This document shows positions 1-5,008 of a stretch of 5,008 bases of DNA, in pieces. This DNA comes from Pseudomonadota bacterium. GTDB lineage: Bacteria; Pseudomonadota; Alphaproteobacteria; ATCC43930; CGMCC-115725. How positions within the stretch are numbered: position 1 is the stretch's first letter; each line of letters opens with the position of its first letter. The translations under genes and the position numbers were made by a program. The notes under the pieces were generated by a model. It made no database searches. It saw only the letters and a list, made by a program, of their open reading frames with translations, and was not told where the DNA came from. The stretch covers positions 1 through 5,008 of the forward strand of contig JAJYIC010000216.1 of assembly GCA_021790295.1 (NCBI GenBank), given 5' to 3'.

Positions 1-950
1 AGGTCGGGGAGGAAAGGCTCGAACCCGCTCTGCGCCGCGCCTTCGACTGGCTCGAAAAGAAGCAGATCCTGGACTGCGCCGGCGACTGGGCCTGGGCGCG
101 CCCGGGCCTGCGGCCGGGAGGTTGGGCGTTCGAATATGAAAACCCCTATTACCCGGACGTCGACGACACCGCTGCGGTCGCTCTCGCCCTCGACCGCTTC
201 GAGCGCACGCGCTACCGCGAGGCGCTTTCGCGCGCGGCCGAATGGATCCTCGGCATGCAAAGCAAGAACGGCGGCTGGGGCTCTTTCGACGCCGACAACA
301 CGCACAGCTATCTGAACCACATTCCCTTTGCCGATCACGGCGCGCTTCTCGATCCGCCGACGGCCGACGTCAGCGCCCGTTGCCTCGGTTTTCTCGCGCA
401 GTTCGGCGTTCCGCCGGACCATCCGGCGATGCGCGCCGCGCTCGCTTATTTGCGGCGCGAACAGGAGCCCGAAGGCTGCTGGTACGGGCGTTGGGGAACC
501 AATTACATTTACGGCACCTGGTCGGTGCTCTCTGCCTTGAACGGCGCCGGCGTCGAAGCCGAGGCTCCCGAAATGCGCCGCGCCGTCGCCTGGCTTCTCG
601 CCCGCCAGCACGCGGACGGCGGCTGGGGCGAAAGCGAGGAGAGCTACTCCCCGCAGGCAGAGAAAGGCGAGGCCCCTTACAGCACGGCTTCGCAGACGGC
701 CTGGGCCCTTTTGGCCCTTATGGCGGCGGGAGAGGTCGGCCACCCCGCGCTTGCCCGCGGCGTCGCCTATCTGATCGCGACGCAAAAGGACGACGGAAAC
801 TGGGAGGAACCCTGGTACACCGCGGTCGGCTTTCCGCGGGTCTTTTACCTGCGCTACCACGGCTATCGCAGTCTTTTCCCTTTATGGGCCCTCGCCCGTT
901 ACCGCCGCCTCGAAAGCAGCAATGAAAAGCGGGTCCGATACGGGATCTGA
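1..950 (+). CDS. shc: Squalene-hopene cyclase, C-terminal half (5' end outside window)
   Basis: This enzyme cyclises squalene to the pentacyclic hopene/hopanol in a single proton-started cascade at the inner membrane. The reading frame is open from the left edge (first full codon at base 3) and gives 315 residues before TGA at 948-950. The family is usually about 630-720 residues, so this is roughly the second half. The catalytic acid motif DVDD (DxDD) lies at bases 156-167, preceded by the family-typical RPGGWAFEYENPYYP. Four QW-type repeats follow: QSKNGGW, QEPEGCW, QHADGGW and QKDDGNW. The end matches the conserved tail GFPRVFYLRYHGYRSLFPLW. I see no frameshift. Its last 29 bp overlap hpnG, which suggests translational coupling. 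The symbol hpnF is also used. Oxidosqualene cyclase is unlikely given the bacterial hopanoid context. Confidence 0.96.
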   Translation, partial: VGEERLEPALRRAFDWLEKKQILDCAGDWAWARPGLRPGGWAFEYENPYYPDVDDTAAVALALDRFERTRYREALSRAAEWILGMQSKNGGWGSFDADNTHSYLNHIPFADHGALLDPPTADVSARCLGFLAQFGVPPDHPAMRAALAYLRREQEPEGCWYGRWGTNYIYGTWSVLSALNGAGVEAEAPEMRRAVAWLLARQHADGGWGESEESYSPQAEKGEAPYSTASQTAWALLALMAAGEVGHPALARGVAYLIATQKDDGNWEEPWYTAVGFPRVFYLRYHGYRSLFPLWALARYRRLESSNEKRVRYGI

Positions 951-1626
951 AAGGGAGGGAAAGGGCGCCGCCAGGGTTTTGGTCTGCGCCTGCGGGCTCG
1001 AGGCCGAAGCGCGGATCGCGCGCAAGGCCGGGTTCGAGGCCGTCGTCGGCGGCGGCGACCGGGAACGGCTTTCAGCGCTTCTCGAAGAAGCCGCGCCCCG
1101 AGCGCGTTGGCTTTTGAGTTTCGGCCTCGCCGGGGCGCTCTCACCGGAACTGCGGCCGGGAGATCTCGTCCTTGCCGCGCAGGTGCTGGAGGAAGATCGC
1201 TCGTGGCGCTGCGAAAAGGCGCCTTTGCCGGCCCTTGCTGAGGCCATCGGGGCGAGGCCCGGCGCGGTTTTCGCCAGCAATGCGATCCTTGCCACGGCCG
1301 CCGAAAAGGCGCGCGTCGGCAAAGGGACAGAGGCGCTTGCGGTCGATCTCGAAAGCGCGCTCGTCGCCGCCTCCGCCGCCGCCGCGGGGATTCCCTTTCT
1401 CGTCCTGAGGGCGATCGCCGACCCTCAGGCTTTCGATCTTCCCCCTGCCGCGCTTCTCCCTCTGCGGGCGGGCGGAAGGCCCGATCTCGGCCCCATCCTA
1501 TTCGAACTTTGCCGCCGTCCGCGGCAGATCGGGCCCCTTTTCTTTCTCGCGCGCTCGGCTTTGAGAGCGCTCAGAGCGCTTTCTTCAAGCGCGCGACCTC
1601 TTCGCTCCGGGCTCCTCAACGGCTAG
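922..1626 (+). CDS. hpnG: Hopanoid-associated nucleoside phosphorylase-family protein HpnG
   Basis: HpnG acts after HpnH and removes adenine from adenosylhopane, leading towards ribosylhopane and bacteriohopanetetrol. The 234-residue product has phosphorylase-superfamily features: GLEAEARIA near residues 25-33, SFGLAGAL at 66-73 followed by PGDLVLA, VDLES at 141-145 and RAIADP at 163-168. The middle of the superfamily motif is usually VDMES, so Leu replaces Met here. The basic, Leu/Ala-rich tail is HpnG-like, so the protein looks complete. ATG 922 lies inside shc and has a poor ribosome binding site. Residues 1-18 are low in complexity and precede the conserved core, so a downstream start such as TTG 979, behind the purine-rich run 950-965, is possible. 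The 3' end overlaps the convergent hpnH by 42 bp. Confidence 0.9.
   Translation: MKSGSDTGSEREGKGAARVLVCACGLEAEARIARKAGFEAVVGGGDRERLSALLEEAAPRARWLLSFGLAGALSPELRPGDLVLAAQVLEEDRSWRCEKAPLPALAEAIGARPGAVFASNAILATAAEKARVGKGTEALAVDLESALVAASAAAAGIPFLVLRAIADPQAFDLPPAALLPLRAGGRPDLGPILFELCRRPRQIGPLFFLARSALRALRALSSSARPLRSGLLNG
1563..1583 (-). other. Small hairpin just past the hpnH stop, inside hpnG
   Basis: Two AGCGCT hexamers (1566-1571 and 1575-1580) pair around a three-base CAG loop. The stem extends by three outer pairs, one of them G-T, to nine in all. It begins one base past the hpnH stop on the minus strand. Neither strand has a T run after it, so it is not a standard intrinsic terminator. It could protect the hpnH 3' end, or simply be hpnG coding sequence (the RALRAL region). 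Confidence 0.25.
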
Positions 1627-2724
1627 CTCTTCCATCGCCTTTTCGACGTGGCGAGAGAACAGGTATTCGGCCGGCCTCTGGCGGGAAAGGTCGATCTCGG
1701 GGGCCATCTCGCCTTCGGTCTTGACCCCGCGCAAGGCTGCGGCGGCGGCCTTCAAAGGGTGGCGAACCGCATCGGCGACCGCCGTCGCCTCATAGCCGCT
1801 ATGGACCATGCAATCGGCGCATTTCTCGTAATTGCCGGTGCCGTAAAGCTCCCAGTCCGTCTCTTCCATCAATTCCTTGAAGGTCTTGGCATAGCCTTCC
1901 CCCAAGAGGTAGCAAGGCCTTTGCCAGCCGAAACAGTTGCGCGTGGGGTTGCCCCAAGGCGTGCAGCGGTAGGTCTCGTTGCCGGCGAGAAAGTCGAGAA
2001 AAAGCCTCGATTGGTTGAAGGCCCAGCGGCGCTTCGGGTCGCGCCGGAAGACAGCGCGAAAAAGCTCCTTGGTGCGCCGGCGGTTGAGGAAATGCTCCTG
2101 GTCGGGCGCCCTTTCGTAAGCGTAACCGGGCGAGATCGTGATCCCGTCGACCCCGAGACGGGTCACCGTGTCGAAAAAACCGGCGACGCGCAAGGGATCG
2201 GCGTCATCGAAGAGCGTCGTGTTGACGTTGACGCGAAAACCGCGCGCCTTGACCGCCTCGATCGCCGCCACGGCGCGATCGTAAACCCCTTTCTGGGCAA
2301 CCGAACGGTCGTGCATCTCGCGGTCGCCGTCGAGATGGATCGACCAGGCGAAAAAGCGGTTGGGCGCAAAGCGTTCGAGCTTTTTTTCGAGGACAAGGGC
2401 GTTGGTGCAGAGATAGACATATCTCCTGCGGGCGATGATCCCTGCGACGATGCTTTCGATCTCGTGGTGGAGAAGAGGCTCGCCGCCGGCGATGGAGACG
2501 ACCGGCGCCCCGCATTCCTCGACCGCTTCGAGGCATTCCGAAACGCTCATCCTTTTGTTGAGGATGGGCTCGGGGTAATCGATCTTGCCGCATCCCGAGC
2601 AGGCGAGATTGCAGCGGAAAAGAGGTTCGAGCATGAGGACGAGAGGATAACGGCGCACGCCTTTCAGATGCTGCGAGAGCACATAAGCGCCGACGCGAAA
2701 TGCTTGATGGAGCGGTATGCCCAC
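1585..2724 (-). CDS. hpnH: Radical SAM adenosylhopane synthase HpnH
   Basis: HpnH generates a 5'-deoxyadenosyl radical from S-adenosylmethionine and adds it to hopene (diploptene). The product is adenosylhopane, the entry to C35 extended hopanoids. The 379-residue product carries the radical SAM cluster motif CNLACSGC (C38, C42, C45) and the SAM-binding GGEP at residues 80-83. Cys106 is present in the segment YVYLCTN; as I recall, Cys106 in characterised HpnH quenches the radical intermediate. The C-terminal region has five more cysteines (C254, C264, C271, C302, C305). I chose the GTG start (2722-2724) because the family N-terminus begins at about this point and AGAGG lies 7 nt upstream. It is 53 bp downstream of ispH with no terminator between, so the two are probably co-transcribed. 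Its 3' end runs 42 bp into hpnG. Confidence 0.95.
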   Translation of the reverse strand: MGIPLHQAFRVGAYVLSQHLKGVRRYPLVLMLEPLFRCNLACSGCGKIDYPEPILNKRMSVSECLEAVEECGAPVVSIAGGEPLLHHEIESIVAGIIARRRYVYLCTNALVLEKKLERFAPNRFFAWSIHLDGDREMHDRSVAQKGVYDRAVAAIEAVKARGFRVNVNTTLFDDADPLRVAGFFDTVTRLGVDGITISPGYAYERAPDQEHFLNRRRTKELFRAVFRRDPKRRWAFNQSRLFLDFLAGNETYRCTPWGNPTRNCFGWQRPCYLLGEGYAKTFKELMEETDWELYGTGNYEKCADCMVHSGYEATAVADAVRHPLKAAAAALRGVKTEGEMAPEIDLSRQRPAEYLFSRHVEKAMEELAVEEPGAKRSRA

Positions 2725-2777
2725 GGGTCAGCCTCTTTGAGAGCGACGCTTTTGCGGAAGGAGAGAAACGATCCTTG

Positions 2778-3710
2778 TCAAGACTGTGCCTCTTGCAGCT
2801 CTTTCGGCATGCGGAAGCGGACGTTCTCGCGCACCCCGTCGAGTTGGGAAAGTTCGATTGCGTCGATCTCGCCGAGCCGGGCGATCAGCTCCTCGACGAG
2901 TTCGGCCGGCGCCGAAGCGCCGGCGGTGATGCCGACGGACGAGGCGCCTTCGAGCCACTCCGGCTCGAGAGCGCGCGCGTCCTCGATCAGATAGCTCGGC
3001 ACCCCGCTGTCGCTCGCAATCTCGCGCAGGCGGTTGGAGTTCGAGCTGTTCGGAGCCCCGACCACGAGCACGACATCGACGCGCCGGGCGAGTTCCCGCG
3101 CCGCTCTCTGCCGGTTTTGCGTCGCATAACAGATATCTTTGGTGTCGGGGCCGACAACCGTCGGAAAGCGCAGCTTGAGCGCATCGATCACGGCGCGCGT
3201 GTCGTCGACGCTGAGCGTCGTCTGGGTGATAAAGGCAAGCTTTTCGGGATCGAGGACTTGGAGAGAGGCGACCGCCTCGGGCCGCGAGATGAGGCGCACT
3301 CGGCCTTTGATCCGGCCCATCGTGCCTTCGATCTCGGGGTGCCCGGCGTGACCGACGAGAATGATTTCGCGACCCTCGCCCGCGTAGCGCTGTCCTTCGA
3401 TATGCACCTTCGAGACCAGAGGACAGGTGGCGTCGATGACGCGCAGCCCGAGTTCCGCGGCCCTTTCTTCGATCGCGCTCGAAACTCCGTGGGCGCTGAA
3501 GATGGTGACGCTTCCGGGCGGGATGTCGTCGATCTCGTCGACAAAGCGCGCCCCTTTGGCGTGCAAACGCTCGACCACATGGCGGTTGTGGACGATCTCG
3601 TGACGGACATAAATGGGGGGACCGTATTTTTCGAGGGCGCGCTCGACGATCTCGATCGCCCTCTCGACCCCCGCGCAAAAGCCCCGAGGCTGGGCCAGCA
3701 CCACGCGCAT
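2778..3710 (-). CDS. ispH: 4-hydroxy-3-methylbut-2-enyl diphosphate reductase IspH (LytB)
   Basis: IspH is the last enzyme of the MEP pathway. It reduces HMBPP to IPP and DMAPP with an oxygen-sensitive iron-sulfur cluster in the cytoplasm. The product is 310 residues (E. coli 316). The three cluster cysteines are at C12 (PRGFC), C96 (DATCP) and C194 (DICYA). Substrate-site residues are also in place: H41 in HEIVHN, H74 in SAHGVS, H124 and E126 in HAGHPE, the TQTTLSVDD loop from 162, SSNSN at 222-226 and S266 in TAGASAP. It ends with the family tail VRFRMPKEL. The ATG at 3708-3710 has GATGAGG upstream and puts PRGFC at the usual distance. Its place within the hopanoid genes suggests extra precursor supply for squalene. 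Whether it is the only ispH of the genome cannot be told here. Confidence 0.97.
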   Translation of the reverse strand: MRVVLAQPRGFCAGVERAIEIVERALEKYGPPIYVRHEIVHNRHVVERLHAKGARFVDEIDDIPPGSVTIFSAHGVSSAIEERAAELGLRVIDATCPLVSKVHIEGQRYAGEGREIILVGHAGHPEIEGTMGRIKGRVRLISRPEAVASLQVLDPEKLAFITQTTLSVDDTRAVIDALKLRFPTVVGPDTKDICYATQNRQRAARELARRVDVVLVVGAPNSSNSNRLREIASDSGVPSYLIEDARALEPEWLEGASSVGITAGASAPAELVEELIARLGEIDAIELSQLDGVRENVRFRMPKELQEAQS

Positions 3711-3769
3711 ACCGTTCGCCTCATCCCCTTTTTTGGACAGGCCGAAGACCTAATCACTACCAAATCGCT

Positions 3770-3775
3770 AATATA
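3770..3775 (-). promoter_or_regulatory. Candidate -10 box for ispH-hpnH
   Basis: On the minus strand this reads TATATT (5 of 6 to TATAAT), within the AT-rich segment, and would give a leader of roughly 50-55 nt before ispH. The best upstream partner, TTGTGG, is about 20 bp away, longer than the ideal 17, so the -35 is weak. Confidence 0.3.
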
Positions 3776-3783
3776 TGCCGGGA

Positions 3784-3795
3784 GCGCGGCCGCGC
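3784..3795. repeat. Perfect 12-bp GC palindrome GCGCGGCCGCGC
   Basis: This self-complementary sequence lies between the two candidate promoters, where an operator could act on both. It is made only of G and C, so in this GC-rich background it could be chance. No regulator is encoded in the window. Confidence 0.3.
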
Positions 3796-3827
3796 CCACA
3801 ATTCATTCGCCTCCGCCCCGGAAACCG

Positions 3828-3833
3828 TATAAA
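3828..3833 (+). promoter_or_regulatory. Candidate -10 box for hpnM-hpnI
   Basis: TATAAA (5 of 6 to TATAAT) lies about 90 bp upstream of the hpnM start. The hexamer 17 bp upstream, ATTCGC, is a poor -35. If used, transcription would begin near 3840 and the leader would contain the hairpin at 3853-3881. Confidence 0.25.
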
Positions 3834-3852
3834 GGGGAGCGCAGAAAGGCTC

Positions 3853-3891
3853 GGGGGCGGGCGCAAAGGCGCCCGCGCCCCTCTTTCTTTT
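3853..3891 (+). terminator. Intrinsic terminator-like hairpin in the hpnM leader
   Basis: The left arm GGGGGCGGGCGC (3853-3864) pairs with 3869-3881 through 12 base pairs with a single bulged G at 3877, closing a four-base AAAG loop. It is followed directly by TCTTTCTTTT (3882-3891), eight T in ten bases. This has the shape of a rho-independent terminator on the plus strand. The minus-strand flank lacks a T run, so it does not serve leftward transcripts. No plus-strand gene lies just upstream, so it is either an attenuator in the hpnM leader or a stop for transcripts running antisense to ispH-hpnH. Confidence 0.55.
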
Positions 3892-3920
3892 CCCGTAAAG
3901 CCCCAAAGATGGTGGCGACC

Positions 3921-4547
3921 ATGATCCTCTCGCGACGCAGACTCGTTACCGGAACCGCCTTTTGGCTCCTGGGCGCAAGGCCGAGCTTCGCCGCCCTCAC
4001 TGGGGCGGCCGCTTCCGCTCCGACGGCGACGATCAAGGCCTTTTACGACACTCTCCTCGAGGTCATGAAAAAGGCCAAGCAGCAGAATATCCGCCAGCGT
4101 TACGCCGAGCTCAAACCGGCAATCCTCAAGGCTTTCGATCTCGCCTTTATGACGCGAATCGCGGTCGGGCCGAAATGGTCCTCCTTTTCTCTTGCCGAAC
4201 GGCAAAAACTTGTCGCCGCCTTTCGCCGTTATACCGTTGCCAGTTATGCGCGAAATTTCGACAGCTATTCCGGAGAACGCTTCGAGGTCTCGCCCGAACC
4301 CGCGAAGAGCCCCGGCGGCGTGATCGTCGAATCCCGCCTCGTCCCCGCCGGCGGCAAGGCCATCACCCTCAACTATCTGATGCGCCGGAACGGCGGCCGC
4401 TGGCAGATCGCCGATGTCTATCTCAAAGGCACGATCAGCCAGCTCGCCGTCCGCCGTTCGGAATTCGCCGACGTGTTGAGCCGCTCGGGCGCCGAAGGCC
4501 TGGTGCGTCTTTTGGACCGCAAGGCGGCGGCGCTCGCAGCAGGCTGA
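3921..4547 (+). CDS. hpnM: Hopanoid-associated MlaC/Ttg2D-like periplasmic protein HpnM
   Basis: HpnM belongs to the MlaC/Ttg2 (toluene tolerance) family of periplasmic lipid-binding proteins and is thought to help move hopanoids between membranes. The product is 208 residues, close to MlaC length. It starts with an export signal: MILSRRRLVTG, a hydrophobic AFWLLG segment and a likely cleavage site after RPSFA. SRRRLV resembles a twin-arginine motif. The mature part has MlaC-family segments, including FRRYTVASYARNFDSY and GRWQIADVYLKGTISQLAV followed by RRSEF. An in-frame ATG at 3909 would add four residues. I prefer 3921 because GGTGG lies 5 nt upstream and the n-region is tighter, but both sites are weak. 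The frame stays open far upstream antisense to ispH; that part is not coding. hpnI follows after 53 bp. Confidence 0.87.
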   Translation: MILSRRRLVTGTAFWLLGARPSFAALTGAAASAPTATIKAFYDTLLEVMKKAKQQNIRQRYAELKPAILKAFDLAFMTRIAVGPKWSSFSLAERQKLVAAFRRYTVASYARNFDSYSGERFEVSPEPAKSPGGVIVESRLVPAGGKAITLNYLMRRNGGRWQIADVYLKGTISQLAVRRSEFADVLSRSGAEGLVRLLDRKAAALAAG

Positions 4548-4600
4548 GAGCGGAGGGGAAAAAGGACGGGCAAACTCTCGCCTCGCAGCCTAAAGGCGCG

Positions 4601-5008
4601 ATGACGCCGGCCGACCTCATCCTCGGCTTCAGCCTTCCGGGCTGGCTTTATCTCGTCGCCGCGGCGATTGCCGCCGGGAAGTTCGCCGGCCGCGGCGCGG
4701 AGGACGGGAAAGGGACTTTGCCGGTCTCGGTGCTCAAGCCTCTCTCGGGGGCCGAGCCTCACCTTTACGACAATCTGCGCTCTTTTGCCGAACAGGAATA
4801 CGCGCCCTTCGAGGTCATCTTCGGCGCGCGCGAAGAGAAGGATGGGGCGGTTCCGGTCGTCCGCGCCTTGATCGGCGACCTCCCCGGGCGCGGCCTCTTT
4901 CTCCTTTTCACCGGGCCCGCCAGCGGGATCAACCTCGGGATCAACCGCAAGATCGCCAATCTCGAAAAGATGCTTCCGGGCGCGCACAACGATCTTCTCG
5001 TTCTCGCC
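4601..5008 (+). CDS. hpnI: Hopanoid glycosyltransferase HpnI, N-terminal part (3' end outside window)
   Basis: HpnI is a membrane glycosyltransferase of the ceramide glucosyltransferase type (GT21-like). It is reported to transfer N-acetylglucosamine from UDP-GlcNAc to bacteriohopanetetrol. The frame runs 136 codons from ATG 4601 to the right edge without a stop. Residues about 6-27 form one membrane segment. The GT domain then begins: VSVLKPLSGAE at 42-52, DNLRSFAEQEY at 57-67, a probable first metal/nucleotide-site Asp at D81 (EEKDGAV), and GINRKIANL at 113-121. The window ends at NDLLVLA, just where the family's DSD motif should begin. AAAGG lies 4 nt before the ATG. The better purine run at 4552-4565 has no start codon in range. 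A generic GT2 enzyme is the alternative, but the GINRKIANL motif and the neighbours favour HpnI. Confidence 0.9.
   Translation, partial: MTPADLILGFSLPGWLYLVAAAIAAGKFAGRGAEDGKGTLPVSVLKPLSGAEPHLYDNLRSFAEQEYAPFEVIFGAREEKDGAVPVVRALIGDLPGRGLFLLFTGPASGINLGINRKIANLEKMLPGAHNDLLVLA

Larger units (their letters stand above)
3711..3920. other. Divergent intergenic region between ispH and hpnM
   Basis: This is the only non-coding stretch over 100 bp. It separates leftward ispH-hpnH from rightward hpnM-hpnI, so it should hold promoters for both units. The ispH-proximal part, about 3750-3777, is clearly AT-rich against the GC-rich background. The middle has a perfect 12-bp palindrome. The hpnM-proximal part has a TATAAA box and a strong hairpin with a T-rich run. 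I see no tRNA, small ORF or known riboswitch in it. Confidence 0.7.

Noticed and set aside
242..925. Second plus-strand frame overlapping shc, about 227 codons
   Set aside because: The product is Arg-rich and without motifs, whereas the shc frame carries DxDD and four QW repeats.
2725..2777. Possible terminator between ispH and hpnH
   Set aside because: The 53-bp gap has no stable hairpin with a T run on the minus strand; it holds only the hpnH ribosome binding site.
1648..2994. Plus-strand open frame of about 448 codons across hpnH
   Set aside because: It lies antisense to hpnH, whose motifs are unambiguous, and runs on antisense to the ispH 3' end. Its translation shows no recognisable domain, and long antisense frames are expected at high GC.
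2700..3908. Long plus-strand open frame that joins hpnM and would make a protein of about 615 residues
   Set aside because: The upstream part is antisense to the well-conserved ispH, and protein-family similarity and the signal peptide begin only at about 3909-3921. It is a GC-rich antisense frame, not a fusion.
4418..4987. Minus-strand open frame of about 189 codons opposite hpnM and hpnI
   Set aside because: It is antisense to the conserved hpnM 3' end and hpnI start, and its charged, low-complexity product matches nothing I recognise.
1..5008. Mobile elements, CRISPR arrays, tRNA or rRNA genes, or a novel defence or biosynthetic system
   Set aside because: I saw no transposase, spaced repeats, cloverleaf or foreign base composition. 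All genes belong to the known hopanoid and MEP pathways.

Overview
The window is a GC-rich stretch of a bacterial hopanoid biosynthesis locus, coding almost end to end. It contains six recognisable genes and only one intergenic gap over 100 bp. Gene content (shc, hpnG, hpnH, ispH, hpnM, hpnI), strong third-position GC and an E. coli-like IspH point to a proteobacterium. An alphaproteobacterium is my best guess, but that rests on gene content and style, not on a search.

Layout: (1) 1-950 (+) is the C-terminal half of squalene-hopene cyclase, open at the left edge. (2) 922-1626 (+) is hpnG, which overlaps shc by 29 bp. (3) 1585-2724 (-) is hpnH, which converges on hpnG and overlaps its 3' end by 42 bp. 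(4) 2778-3710 (-) is ispH, 53 bp upstream of hpnH and probably in the same leftward operon. (5) 3711-3920 is the only real control region. It holds divergent candidate promoters, a 12-bp GC palindrome and a hairpin followed by a T-rich run just before hpnM. (6) 3921-4547 (+) is hpnM. (7) 4601 to the right edge (+) is the N-terminal part of hpnI.

How the genes work together: IspH makes the IPP/DMAPP from which squalene is built. Shc cyclises squalene to hopene. HpnH adds a 5'-deoxyadenosyl group to hopene to give adenosylhopane. HpnG removes adenine, leading towards ribosylhopane and bacteriohopanetetrol. HpnI adds an N-acetylhexosamine to the C35 side chain. HpnM is a periplasmic MlaC-like protein thought to help move hopanoids between membranes. 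The window thus covers precursor supply, ring formation, side-chain extension, head-group decoration and probable transport, split over two rightward units and one leftward unit.

I found no evidence of a new system, mobile element, CRISPR array or RNA gene. The points most worth checking are regulatory and architectural: the terminator-like hairpin in the hpnM leader, the convergent hpnG/hpnH overlap, the uncertain hpnG start, and the cysteine set in the C-terminal part of HpnH.
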